Part shown: one piece after another, positions 1 to 25,013 of the stretch
Layout: each line of letters starts with the position of its first letter
How positions within the stretch are numbered: position 1 is the first letter of the stretch
Origin: Spirodela intermedia
Taxonomy: Eukaryota > Streptophyta > Magnoliopsida > Alismatales > Araceae
DNA length: 64,000 bases
Direction of reading: 5' to 3'
Assembly (NCBI GenBank): GCA_902729315.2
Contig: LR746276.1
Span: forward strand, 5,086,669 to 5,150,668
Notes under the pieces: generated by a model
Told to the model about the DNA's origin: nothing
The model's database searches: none
Seen by the model: only the letters and a program-made list of their open reading frames with translations
Translations under genes and position numbers: made by a program

Positions 1-10
1 ATCAGTGAAT

Positions 11-371
11 CGCTGGAAGGTGTCAGTTCGTTAGGAAAACGAAAAGAGATCCTTCCAATCTCTTTTACATCCAAAAGTTACAAAGATTACTGAGGCTGCA
101 TGTAACATCTACAGCTCCGAAAGCAAAAAATGGCATGCAGCGTAATACACTTCGAGTCCGACGGCAGAGGCCTCGACGGCTAAAGAAAGGGGAGAATTAG
201 TCGCTAGAAGGTACCATCAAATCATCGGAAAAACACACAATTATCCTTCCAATATCTTTTCATATCTAACAATTACAAGATTATTTCGGTTGCATTTCAC
301 ATCTACATCCCCAAAAGCAAAAAATGGCATGCAGCGTAGTAAACTTCGAATCCGACGGCAGAGGGCTCGAC
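11..371. repeat. Diverged direct duplication of a ~170-bp block
   Basis: Bases 11-176 and 202-371 are two copies of the same block, offset by about 191-195 bases with small indels. Both contain the shared core aaaaaatggcatgcagcgta, followed by a cttcga(g/a)tccgacggcagagg stretch. On the minus strand both copies can be read as similar short peptides in two frames, so a duplicated exon or 5' region of a gene lying off the left edge is possible but unproven. Confidence 0.8.
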
Positions 372-470
372 ATCTTCTCGTCCAACATGCTGAAGAAAGG
401 AAATATCGTACCTCAGACGGCAGGAGTCGCTCAGCACGGCCTTCGAGCAGGTTTCCATGGCTGCACAAAT
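303..470 (-). other. Possible 5' end of a gene running off the left edge
   Basis: On the minus strand an ATG near 455 opens a short frame (METCSKAVLSDSCRLR) followed directly by a GTACGA donor-like site. The frame would continue leftward into the duplicated block and beyond the window. I recognise no family and there is no downstream exon to test it. It may be chance. Confidence 0.15.
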
Positions 471-599
471 GAGAAGAGAAGGGGGAAGATGGAGATGGAG
501 GTGGCCAGATAGCACCAGGGAACGGGTGGCCTATGTGCTGGCGGAGTCTCTGGGGATGGAGGGAAGCAGATGGGGTATCCTCACCCGCGGCTAAGGTAA

Positions 600-939
600 C
601 ATTAACTTACTCCGGGGTTCGTAGGCCAACGGGGGAAATCTGCAAATCGCGATTTGCAAGTAACTCCCAATTTAAAAGAATTAGTGTATATGTGTCCCGA
701 CATGCCTTTTAATGACTTTTTTCTTTAGAATTATTCCCTGCCCCTCTCCATACATATATACATACACCGATATAATACATATAAGTATATATATTCTTTG
801 GAGACCTAACGAACATGAGGCAGAATTTTTTTTCCTTTCGTGGAGGACACATTTTTCAATTATATCCCGATATATAATAAATTAACGATATACACACCTA
901 CCAATCCAAAATGAACTATTCTTAATACTTTTCTCTCTC

Positions 940-974
<35 letters not shown>

Positions 975-1424
975 TTTGGAGACCTAGAGAACATGAGACA
1001 GTTTTTTTTTTTTTTAATGAGGATACATTTTCCAATTTTATGCACCGACCAACCCAAAATGAACTGTTCTTAAAACTTACTACTGTCTCTCTTTCTATAT
1101 ATATATATATTTCCTTTTTTTTATGAGTACACATTTTCCAATTTTATCCCGATTTATAGTTATCAAAGCATATATCTAATTTTGGGAACCAGAAATACTC
1201 TGGATTGTTTTGGACAAAGAATAGCACTTGAGATGTTCTTGAAACCTAGGTGGTTGTAATTTTATGCTTCTTGTTCTGATCGAAAAAGTTTCCCAAGGCT
1301 CATTTTCTCAAGGATTTGTGACAGTCCACAATGCATATCTCCTGTTGAACCAATCAAACTTACTTACAACTAATGTAACATACTTCAGACCATATGATTC
1401 ATCCATGCCCATTGTTTCTGCTTG

Positions 1425-1459
<35 letters not shown>

Positions 1460-1762
1460 GAGAGATCCTACGCCAAAATGGGCCCATTAAAAAAATACTT
1501 GTCATCCAATGATATGGGCCATCCACTTCCCATGCTCGATCTCAAAGCTTCCACACACATAAATGGTGAAAAATACGCCATTTATGAATTTTAATTTAAC
1601 TTCCTTTACATCTATAAACTAAAGTGTCATTCACAACATCTTAAATGGCATGCAATCACCGTATTATCTATAGCCATGTAATTGTGCTTTATTCTTTTTT
1701 TAGGAAAGAAAGTAGGTCATGGGATTATGCAGTGATTAATGGAACTGATCTCACTTCCCAAG

Positions 1763-1796
<34 letters not shown>

Positions 1797-2280
1797 ACTA
1801 CTTAACTCACATTTGTTGCCTACAAACTATAACCACAAGCTCTTCTTTTTATGACCCTGGAATTAAATAAGAGAGCAGCCATGGGATGATGAGTGAGGGA
1901 CTGAGCTAGAACAACACTACCAAATTTAGGAGATAATCTGCATCCGCCACCAAAGAGTTGGTGTTCTTGGAAGATGATCAACGGACTTCAATAGAGTTTT
2001 CACTGCAAAATCCAGAGGGGCATTGAGAGATCAGTTGCCATCATCACAGACGACTGAAACAATAAGAAAGAATCAGAGCTTAACCAGAGTCAACCTTCGT
2101 CATCATCTTCTCATGCTTCTCCCTTCTCTACTCCTCTCTTCTTCATCATCTTCATTTTTACAAGCAATAAAACGATGCAGCGAGGCTGCCAACATCTTCC
2201 ACTCCACTTTCAAATAATCCAGGACCATAGATCAAATGGACAAGATATTTATGGAAAAGTGCCAAAATGGCTCGGTTCTC
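600..2280. other. Intergenic spacer with microsatellites
   Basis: No gene is recognised here. The stretch holds TA runs near 943-972 and 1097-1111, a TC tract at about 1427-1458 and a GA tract at about 1765-1794. A short piece occurs twice: 'attctttggagacct' followed by '(a)gaacatgag' near 793 and again near 971, with 'acattttccaatttta' close behind near 1026 and again near 1130. This indicates local duplication of the AT-rich sequence. It ends at the RecX stop codon. Confidence 0.6.
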
Positions 2281-4537
2281 TCATGGGGGGTACTTGGATT
2301 CAAGCTTCTTCAAAATAAAGTTGGTGACCCCCCAGTCAAATCCTCGGTACTGGAGCCATCTCGCCATCCTGGCCCTACGATTTGCCAATGATGCAGTTTG
2401 GCCTTGTAGCCACTGTTTTGAGGCTTGAGCAAAGAGACGATCCATAGAAATCTTGGACATGCCAACTTGCAAACCACTGTTTGTGCTGTCATCTTTGAAT
2501 ACCGCATTTATAGCTCTCTCTATATCCGCTTCATTAACACCCTTCTGAAGAAGCGCCTGAAGCAAGAGCATGCTCCTCGTTAGGTCAAAACGTTGTGATG
2601 GTTGGGAGCGGCTTCCAGAAAAGTGGGAGCAGCAAAAAAAAGGAGGAATTGTAGGAAAATACGTGTTGCCTCCATTCTGAGCTGTATAAAATACAACTAG
2701 AATTCAGGAGGTCTGATTCTCACCTTCCTGATCCTCCTAGGGCCCCAGCTTAACGAAATCCATCGAGATTGAGAAAATGATTCAGCATACAACCCGTCAT
2801 TGAGAAATCCTCTGTCGGAGAGTGTGACATTATACTCTTCACGTAAAACATTTATATTTCGAACTTTTGTAAAATATCGATACATATTTCCATGTAGTGT
2901 TCAAGCAAGTTGGTTCAAGGTTTACACAATGCATATTATTTTTCAAGATACTGATGCCACACTGATGAAGACAGATAAAACCTTGAAAAATCTCATTCTT
3001 CAGTAAAGGGCAAAACATTCAACAATTTCAGTCACAGAATGATTGTTTATGAGTACTCAATTATTTCCTTATTTTAATATCATACAATAGTTAATAACAA
3101 GTATTATATAGGACGGTATGCAGTCTGCACTTGTACCTGATACAGCACCTCACGGCACCAACGGGAATGGGAACAGCATGTGTAGTTACATTATAAAAAG
3201 ATATGAAAACACATACCTACTCTTCAATTCAGCAATCACCGACTCAATCACATCAAGAGGATAGTTCTTGCCACGCAGTTTCTTCATTAGCTCAGCTGTC
3301 GTGCATGCCCTGGGTGAAAACCAGTGTAATAGATGATGACAACAGATAACGATCCAACAACGCTGCGGATACAACTGCAGAACCAAACGTGACGTTCATT
3401 TTATTTAAGCGGAGACCTTGTTTCCTTTCATCGAAGGCCACCCCAATTTTTTTCAGTTACAGAACTTTAAATCTAACGGCCAAAAAAATGTGCTAACTAA
3501 GGAATAGAAAAGAGCTGAATCGTATAATAACACATAAAAGTCCCAGAAAATCAGTAAAGGCAGCACTAGAAAAGGCAAAAACATTATAAGTAACAATTAG
3601 TGTCTGTTCCTTGAATCGTCCTAACCTAGTCATAGGTAATAACCACAGTTTGCACAAAGTATCCTCTCTTTCAAGTGAAAAAAATATTCAAAATGTCTAT
3701 GCAACTCGATGAAATTCTAACCTTGTCGCCAGTGATTCAATTGCCATTTTCCCAGCATCTTCCTTCACTTTATTGAATTCCGTAGTGTCACCACCGAATA
3801 GTACATTCCCAGGAGAATTTTTATGTATATCATGAGACCACTCAGTATCTTCAATAAAGTCAGATTCCATGCCATACCATTCGGGTCCTGTAAATCATTC
3901 AAACTCAACTTAATCAGTAACCAGGGGTGAATTCACTGAACTAACGAACAAAGAATAAAAACAGATGAAAAGGGCCAAACAAGGCGACTTTGATTTTAAA
4001 AAATGCCTAGTTTTTTCCTCCCCACCGTGTTTCTTTCACTCCTTGGCAACTGTTATCATGGCTCAAAAGAAAAGTGAGTGGCCCAATCCGTGAGCATCTT
4101 CAACTATCATAGTCAAATAAATGGCGTTTTCCTGCCCTTCAAAAATCCTATAACGACGGTATACAGACAAATGACGATAACTCGGGCTCATGTCACGATC
4201 ATGAATTTATTAATGTAAGGTAATAAAAAATGGTGTAGATTTGAGCACTCTGTTACTAGCTAATGCATTAGCATGTAATGAACAGCATTAGCACGAAAAG
4301 TTTAAAAGAGAAATATTCTTCCAGGGAAAGCTTACCGGGTTCGGGTTCAAAGTACGAGATTTCATACGAAGATCCGTCTTCAGAACTTTGAGCTGGAAAC
4401 CGGCTACCTGTTCTCAATGAACCTCTTTCTCTCCTTACATCTGGCATTTCTCTCAGTAACCTGGATTCTTTCGCCTCATTATTCTCTGAAAATGCGATGC
4501 GTTGGCTGCGTTTGATGTGTGAAGTCCACCTCGCCAT
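2281..4537 (-). CDS. RecX-family regulatory protein (plant)
   Basis: Minus-strand exons are 4336-4537, 3722-3887, 3217-3309, 2724-2811 and 2281-2556. They join in phase to 825 nt (274 aa plus stop at 2281-2283). The C-terminal half carries the RecX signature: the ELMKKLRGKNYPLDVIESVIAELKSR helix pair, then FLNDGLYAESFSQSRW, then an ALLQKGV segment, and near the end ARMARWLQYRGFDWGVTNFI. Bacterial RecX binds RecA filaments and limits recombination. Plant members are presumed to act on organellar RecA, which is inference. The start is uncertain: the ATG at 4537 is the first in the supported frame. An upstream frame from ATG 4746 (Arg/Ser-rich, transit-peptide-like) could be joined by a 62-nt intron, 4578-4639, giving 323 aa. 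The N-terminal third (about residues 1-120) is low-similarity. The gene is divergent from UKL. Confidence 0.88.
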
Positions 4538-5505
4538 GTATTTCCCAGGGATTTTCGAACCGTACGTTCTTCCCGCCCTAAAAAATAGATAGACCGCAAA
4601 TTTCGGGCGTCACAACTCATTGCCCAAAAACATAGACACAAAGCCATATATACATATCTACGGAACGCTCTACCCGGCCTAAACAAGGATGAAAAGCCAT
4701 GAATCCAAGGCGAGATTGATCGCAGAACAGAAGCCCTAAACCTCATCAAATCTATGAACAGCTATCCGATCCCTCACCACGACTGCGCGAGCACGCATCT
4801 GATCTCCAAGGAGAGGTGGATGCCCCGACACGCCAGCACGGGAGCCATTTCCCTCCCTCAGAACAAGCATTCCCTCCCCGTAGGCGCCACCGTTCGAATG
4901 GGCGGATCAACAATCATCCGATCACGATCAAAAAGGCCACGGGCCGAAATCTGCGTCAAAAAGGAATCTGGAGTGAGGAAGTCCGGAAGACTCGGGCCGG
5001 GCCCCGAGATTTTATAGCAGGCCCAAAAATCAACATTCGGAAATCGTGCCAAAAAAGCGCGGGAAACTGGGTCCCCACCTAGATGCGTTACAGTTAGACG
5101 CGGTGGGCCCCGCGAACGCAGGGCCCACAGTGATGGGCGAAATCCCTAGCAGAATCTTGAAAATATTCGATATAAGTTCACGAAATATTTAATTTATTTA
5201 ATGGATACGAAAGTCATAAATCCATGATTCTCGATTAAAGTAGACGATTTATTAATCACTATCGTTATCAGCAGATGAAATAAAACCTCGCAAAATAATT
5301 ATCAGAGGTAGCGTTGTTAATGAGCCTGTATTTTCTAGGCTTGGGCCCCGGGCCGGGCTCGGTTCGGGCTGGGGTTATTAAAGTAAGTGGGCCGGGCTTA
5401 TTAAAGTCTTAATCTGGTCTGGTCTTGTGACTGGGCGGGGGCTTATTTCCTTAGACGGGGTCAGGAAAACGGCCCGGGTTTGTCTGGTCTCGGGCTGGCC
5501 CGGGA

Positions 5506-5513
5506 TATAAATA
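5506..5513 (+). promoter_or_regulatory. TATA-like box (upstream of two)
   Basis: The sequence is tataaata, preceded by a GC-rich gggctggcccggga context. It lies about 120 bases upstream of the second TATA-like box, so it could support an alternative transcription start for UKL. This rests on motif reading only. Confidence 0.35.
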
Positions 5514-5625
5514 CCGTTGCCGGAATTGAATCGGAAGTATTTGTACAAATAAGTTGCGAATGAAGGTCAGACAGCTAGGAATAGTTCGTCGGTGAAGCGG
5601 GCCCACCTGATTCGGCATCGTACAT

Positions 5626-5633
5626 TATAAAAA
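5626..5633 (+). promoter_or_regulatory. TATA box, probable UKL promoter
   Basis: The sequence is tataaaaa, followed about 30 bases later by a pyrimidine-rich possible start area. A spliced 5'-UTR exon would follow, with its donor GGAAG/gtttgt at 5755/5756, joined to acceptor tttcag/gtcttg at 6882/6883 just ahead of the UKL ATG at 6898. Confidence 0.5.
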
Positions 5634-6609
5634 GGCGGGAGAGGTCTCTCCAGGCCGTGAGAGGATACGAAGGGGGAAGCGATAATCTCGCTGGCAAAGA
5701 TCACAAGCGCGGATTTCCCTCGCAAAACGCGGAGGTCGGGATTTGATGTTGGAAGGTTTGTTCAGGGACCTGTGTTTTGATGTTGGGGAAGGCGAAATCC
5801 GTCTGGTCTCCGCCTCTCATTTTATGTTCTGTTCAGTCTGCTTTGCCTGGTTTTCAGAACTACGGGTCGTGGAAACTATGGTGGTTTAATCGGTTCCGGT
5901 TAAGAGTTTTTTCATTCGTTTTGGTCTTTGATCGAGGAGTCGGTTTTGGAACATTGGTCTCTGTGGAATGATTGCGTGGGCGTACCTGTCTTGCATCCTC
6001 TCCTACGCCAATGTGGTTCCAGTAACAGTTCGATCTACATTTACAATAGAATGTTGGAAATCTACTCAAATCCGTCTCTGTATTCAACGACAGATGCTGC
6101 TCTTGCTTTCGTTGAATTTCCAAAACAAATATAACATTTTTTTTATATAATAACTGAGACATAAAAAAATTCCCCATCTGAAGCGGTGCAGCTGAAGGCC
6201 TGAAATTGTCAGAATTTTCATGAAAATGGAATTTATTCCACATTACAAGTCATCATGATGCCGTCTTGTTCATACAAAATGTGGACTACTTTTTTGACGA
6301 GCTTAGGTCAAATTCTTCTCGTAAAATTTGCTTGCAGTTATGCTGAAACGAAAGTCATGAAGGAAGGTTGCCTGATGAAATGTGCTGGTAGGGAAACTCC
6401 ATTCTGCCAGGTATTCTAATTGGGATGGTTCGTGGATGTATATATTTAGTACAATAGAGTAAGTTAAGCCTGTTATGAACCATCTGGAAGCTCTAGGTGG
6501 AAAACATATTTGCTTTCTGGCGATTCATAAATTTGATAGGTTATAACGAAAAGCATAGTAGGCAGATGCTGCCTGACTTCGACAATTCCATTTCTTGTGC
6601 CACAATTTG

Positions 6610-6611
<2 letters not shown>

Positions 6612-6695
<84 letters not shown>

Positions 6696-6707
6696 TACGT
6701 ATATATA
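6612..6707. repeat. CT then TA microsatellite in the UKL 5'-UTR intron
   Basis: A CT tract (about 6612-6641) is followed directly by a long TA tract (about 6644-6690) with a degenerate tail. It lies within the intron of the 5' leader, upstream of the acceptor at 6882. Confidence 0.9.
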
Positions 6708-6897
6708 TTTCACTAACCATTAATTCTATGAGAAATCATGTCTTTTACTGAATGCCCTTTGCATGCTGCTCTAACTTTTGATCGCTAAAATGTTTCTGTT
6801 ATGCCTTAGTACGACAGTGTATTTTGGTACATATTTGAAAATCGTCGTCTCTCTGACATTTATTTTCATATATTACTTTCAGGTCTTGTCATCTAAG

Positions 6898-19900
<13,003 letters not shown>

Positions 19901-20272
19901 GACCCAACGATATATAACGTGGAGGCATCAACCCACGTAAGTTCCTTTCTCTATTCGATATATTTTGTGTTGAAATCCGTGCACAGAAGGAATAAAATAT
20001 CGAGTATTGTCCCCCTTAAATCTCTCAAGAAATAGAGAATCCTTTTCCCCATAGCATTATGCAAAGCACAGGAGACTCCATCCGTAATTTTTACTTGAAG
20101 AAGAAACCTCTGCTTCTGAGCTCGCTGAGACATCACAGAATACTCCACGTCCTAGACACCGCATTAGCCTCCCAACCCCGCTGGATGTCTTTCTTCTCAG
20201 AAGTTCATCATCTCTTTTCATGAGACTGATCATCCAGTCTAGAAACACCTCTGTGTGTGTGTGTGTGTGTGC

Positions 20273-20320
<48 letters not shown>

Positions 20321-22812
20321 ATAAACATATATATATATATATATATATATGTTTATATCTAGTCATTAATCTTACTGTCTTAGGGGTACTCCTTCCATTT
20401 AGATTTATCTGTAGGAATTAACTGGAAAATCACGTCCAAGACTCCCTGACACTTGGCATATTCAAGCACCAAGAAAGACGCTTAAATCCGATTTGTTTCT
20501 TTTTTTTTTCTTTTCTTCATGCAGGGACAGCTGGTATTTTCATGTGTAAATGTCTCTTATTCTCTTGGCGGCGACATTTGTTCACATTTTTTCAGGCTGC
20601 ACTCGAGCAGAGTTTGTTCTCATTTTTATTCCATTATTCCATTAAAATATGTCGCAACAATAAATTCCTTGTAATTCATTATTATTTTTGGGCTAATTAA
20701 TGCAGCTTGAGATCATTGAAAATAAATTTCAATTATTTCAATCTTATCCAATTTCTTGCATCAAAATTTCTGCTGACTCCTCAAAGGGTGACAGAAGTTG
20801 GGTTGGGCTTGTGCTTGGACATATAGTATGAACACCAAAAGCTGATGATTTTGGACACTTAGTGTTGAACACCTATTGCTTTGCTCTGAGCGCCAGAACT
20901 GAAGTCAGCTGGTTTTATTTCAAGCATTTGTGAACCACACAACCTACATGATGCATATATTATAGATATATAGAAATCACCTTATACTTAACATTCTTCT
21001 ATAGCAACATTGTTCTACTGTTTTTGCAAACATGTGCTTCAGATTTTTAACTCTCAAGCCACTAATTGCTTTTTTGGTACACATCACTTAAATGATAACA
21101 TTGGTTTTTTTTGAAAGTTTAGTTGTGGGGTGAAGTTTACTAGGTCACGTATGTAAGGTTACTATTATGATGATCAAAAATCTTGTTAACTTATTCAACA
21201 GTTAAAAAAGGCACATATATATATATACATATATATGCATGTAACAATTGTTCTACACTTAATTTTGTCTTTGAGAATGATGTTCAAGGATTTTTGCATG
21301 GTCCACATTCCAACATTGAAAGAAACCATTATTAGTGTTACAGTACATGGAATATTTGACATAATCTTGGGATGCTGATGGAAAGGAAATAAGTTAGGTG
21401 ATTGATGAAACTTATCAGACAATTTATGCAAGATCATTATTTTGGTTACATTGATGCTTGCCAACTTTTCAATATACATGTAGATAATTGCTCTTCTAGA
21501 GATGAACCTCATCATCATGTTGCATTGGGTTCAAAGACTCGCTTATTTTCTCATATGATCTTTTAAAGGCAACACATAATATACTTGAAGTGGCAAGCGT
21601 GTCCTATATTGACCGGTTGACATAGCATGAGTATTATTAGGTTAGAAGCCACAGAAGGACCTATGTTTAATTGTGTGAGACTATTAGCAAGAGGTACAAA
21701 ACATTACATTGTAGTCATTAAAAGGAAGTTAAGAACCCATCTCCTTCTTCTAGTGTGTACGAGGTTGACATCTGGTGCCATGCATCTTCCCATGTTGTGT
21801 TGCAAATAATGCCTACACCACAGACAAATTTCTGATGGAAATGTCTTTAGTAATATCACAATCTATTTTATGAGCCATATACTAGCAGCTAATATTAGTT
21901 AAATTCACATGGGCAGGGAACATATAACAACCCTCTTGAAGCAATCAATTGATAATTTGGTTGCGGTGATGTTACGATGAAATTGTGCTTGGAGCATGTT
22001 TTGATTTGATAATAAATCATACTTTATTGTCAAAAGCAAACATAGAAAGCATAGAAAGCTGAGCTCCATAGAGTTTACAGTGGGGATGAGGACATAGGAT
22101 TTTAAAAGTGGAGTTTATCATATGGCATAAGTGGGTTTTGTATCCTCATTCATTCAATTCAATCATGATGATTGGATACGTTATTGGAATATTTCATGAT
22201 ACATAGTGCATAAAAGTCAAGTAGAGCTTTGATGCAGGTGCCAAAATATAAGTTACTGATAATAGCAGTTTGAAAATTTGAAATATTAATGTTTTTTTAT
22301 AGTTTGTCTGTAGTAATTGGGATGCCAAAAATAATTCCAATAGAAAGGACAATACCACACCCTTGTGAACCACATTCCTACTGCCTAGTGTGCATCTGGG
22401 GATTCCTTGAAGAGTTTGTCTCCCATCGAAAACAGACAATGGTCCACTTCAACAAAGACATTCTGATGTTCTAAGGAAATTTATTTATGATCACCATCTT
22501 CAGCGAAAAGGGCAGCATGTATAGCACATTTATAGATTGTCATTTGATAGCCATGCTATAAAATTAAAAGCTATTAAAAATATAAAATAATGGTTAAAGG
22601 GGTAAAAGAGTCTTTTGTTCTTCATTACTATTGTTGAGTAATCAGATGGAAATATATTTCTTTACTAAAATTAATCTAGGAAATATTAGTTAAACATCGG
22701 CATATGGGATTGTCAAATCTGTAAGTCTTCAATATTTTAATCTTCCCAAACTATGTAACGTACCTATCTCGACAAGATCTTCTTATGAATAGTAACTATT
22801 TGATTTCTTGTA
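19901..22812. other. AT-rich spacer between the convergent UKL and RGLG-like genes
   Basis: After the UKL stop there is presumably its 3' UTR. A TG/CT/AT compound microsatellite follows (20252-20350), then about 2.4 kb of AT-rich sequence with no recognised gene. I searched both strands here for a RING-finger exon that would complete the RGLG-like gene and found none. A minus-strand frame at 20057-20248 has a coding-like composition but no family match that I can name. Confidence 0.55.
20252..20350. repeat. Compound TG / CT / AT microsatellite
   Basis: TG repeats (20252-20271) pass into a CT tract (20274-20317), a short interruption, then AT repeats (20327-20350). It lies about 350 bases beyond the UKL stop codon. 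Confidence 0.92.
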
Positions 22813-25013
22813 TTAAACTGGTGGAGGGAGAGGTGGTTTGCCTGAGACTCCTTTTCTTTGCCTGTGCAGAAAATATTTGTAGGTTAGAATATGATAACTT
22901 CTATTATGAGAACAACAGACATTATCAAGAGGGAACATATAATTTATACCCAAGAAGATTTAGGCTTAAAATGGCTTGATATTGTCCAGGAGTCTCCATC
23001 AATGCTTCCAATGCAAACTTTGCCTCTTTTCCTTGGTTTGTGTTTTCTTGCATTATCTCTGTGAAGTCTACAAACTGTATGAAATAGTAAATGTTTATAG
23101 GTTTTCTCGAGTTATATGAATAATTGGGACAATGGTTTAAGTTTAGATGGAGTATAACCTGAAAATTATCAAAAGTACGAGCGGGCACGAAGTCATCAAA
23201 CATCTTCATTGTTTCCCAAGGGCCATCCCCCACGCCAACACAAACAATGGACAATGGATATTCACTACAAGAATCATATATATCATACTAGGAAAAAAAA
23301 TACATAATTTTTTGAGTACATAATTTTTTGAGCAAAGATTTGATTGAGAAGTGGTGCTAACAATCATAACATCAAAGGAACATGGAATTTATTAAGGATA
23401 AAAGGAATATATAGACAACTAAAGAATGAATAAATTGACAACAGATTCAACAATATACATATTAAAACATAGTCTAAGATTCAAATCTTCCAGTTATTTC
23501 AGAAATTTAAATTAGTTCAAGTCTAATTTTTTCATAAATGTGCACCTTGCTTTCACTAAGGCATTGATAGTTTTGGTTTCTTGCAAACTAAACTTCCCAT
23601 GTGGTATTTCATCGCTTCGTGTGACCTTTCAACACAAATATAGGAAAATTCTATCAAAATAAAAAAATATCAAAACATGCAGTGCAAAAAATCAACAGTA
23701 TAAGCTAACTAATCATGCATGGCCAATTTCTCACCTGCCCATCGGCAATTATCAGTAATACATGATATCTACCTCCACTCTTATCTACGATATTGATGGC
23801 GGTCTCAATGATTGGTGCAAATGATGTTGGCCCTGTAAAAATCAACGTCACACTTGAAAATCAGTCAAAGGGTTATGAATAAGTAGTAGGTGTCAAGATT
23901 ATGTAGTATATTTACCAGATAGCCTAACACGTGGAGCTATCTCCCTATATACTCTCAGCACTTCCTCAAAGCCCTTGCAAGGCTTGTCATCAGGGAGAAA
24001 ACTAAAGACATCTTCATCATGTGTGGTCACTGCGCATAATTAATTTACTCTTTTTAAGCTATTAAGTGACTCAAAACTACTGAATAAACGGCGGATCATA
24101 CAAAGTTATTCTGTCAGTTAGGTTAAATTACTCACCATCACCAAAACCATAGCAGGGTATCAGATCATCCTCGTCGAATCCAGAGAGGGTCTGTCCAATG
24201 ATAGATATCGCTTGTTCGTATGGATTCAGAGTAGGATGATCAAGGTCATGCAAGCTCTTTCCCTCGAAGGATTTCTCCCCTGCATGAGCATGTGCTTTCA
24301 GAAGAAAAAAAATGAAGACATGGTGTAATAAAGGCTTTACTTAGTAGCCTCTCTGTGCTTTGTCTATAAGAATGGCATAACTACATAAGAATTCAGCAGG
24401 CATTCTATTTAGTCAACCTTCAGATGACGATATATTTTCCAGGATAATGGAATTCAAGAACAAACCTGTCCATTCATTAGATTTTGTAAAGTCAACCGCT
24501 ATAATGAGGTTTGACGATTCAAGACCTGCGTTTCTAAGCGCTTCCTTGACCTAGAGCAAAGAGGAAGGCATAAAGTCAACGTCAGGTAAACCGGCGAAAT
24601 TGAGACCACTGAAAAAAGATAAGACAGCCCACCGGGGATATAGTTGGATGGGGGAAAATATATACGTAGATTTATGGGGACTAATTAGGTACAATTTGGT
24701 GACCCATGGCAGTGAACAGATCTATGTTGATCCTCTGGATAGCCTTCCCTCCCTTGGTTGCTGTCTCACCTGTTCGATAGAGTCGTAGTTATCGTCGATC
24801 CTCGCGTACCGCTTCGACTTTTCGGTTCTTTTCCGTCTGCGCAGGTGCCAGAGACCCTGCGGCAGGTATCTCATTCGATCGAATCACTGTTTTCCTCATA
24901 AACCAGGCGAAAGGAAGATAAAAAACCGCATGGCGAGAGAGAGGGGGGGGGGGGAGAGAGAGAGAGAGTGTGTTCACCTGGTTCTGTGCATGCTTCGATT
25001 GTTTTCCTCCCAT
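22813..25013 (-). CDS. RGLG-like copine/vWA protein without a RING domain
   Basis: Minus-strand exons are 24978-25013, 24770-24856, 24466-24550, 24136-24279, 23916-24029, 23735-23832, 23546-23625, 23159-23264, 22950-23074 and 22813-22861. All phases agree (924 nt, 307 aa). The protein starts MGGKQSK, a textbook N-myristoylation site. It then has YARIDDNYDSIEQ and a vWA/copine domain with the MIDAS segment VDFTKSNEWTG (D61, T63, S65), FGFGD, PCKGFEEVL, IADGQVTRSDEIPHG, VGVGDGPWE and FVDFTEIM. RGLG family proteins are plasma-membrane E3 ligases in hormone and stress signalling, and end with a C-terminal RING. Here the frame stops at GKPPLPPPV, right where the linker to the RING should continue. 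The product is therefore either RING-less, a truncated pseudogene, or lacks an exon I could not find. A real last intron with donor GTTTAA at the stop is the main alternative. Confidence 0.85.
24935..24968. repeat. GA/G-rich tract in RGLG-like intron 1
   Basis: A GA-G(n)-GA tract begins about 10 bases downstream of the donor of the first coding intron (on the minus strand it is a CT/C tract). It is polypyrimidine on the transcribed sense strand. Confidence 0.85.

Larger units (their letters stand above)
4750..5640. promoter_or_regulatory. Divergent promoter region between RecX and UKL
   Basis: This stretch of about 0.9 kb separates two genes transcribed away from each other. It is GC-rich near both ends and contains many GGGCC/GGCCC cores typical of plant 'site II' (TGGGCY) elements, for example near 4994-5004, 5104-5128, 5341-5397 and 5600-5605. 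An AT-rich segment lies at 5155-5310. No coding exon is recognised. Confidence 0.55.

Noticed and set aside
22194-22474. Possible RING or transposon-protein remnant on either strand
   Set aside because: Frames of 61 and 81 codons show no Cys/His RING spacing and no element motif I can name.
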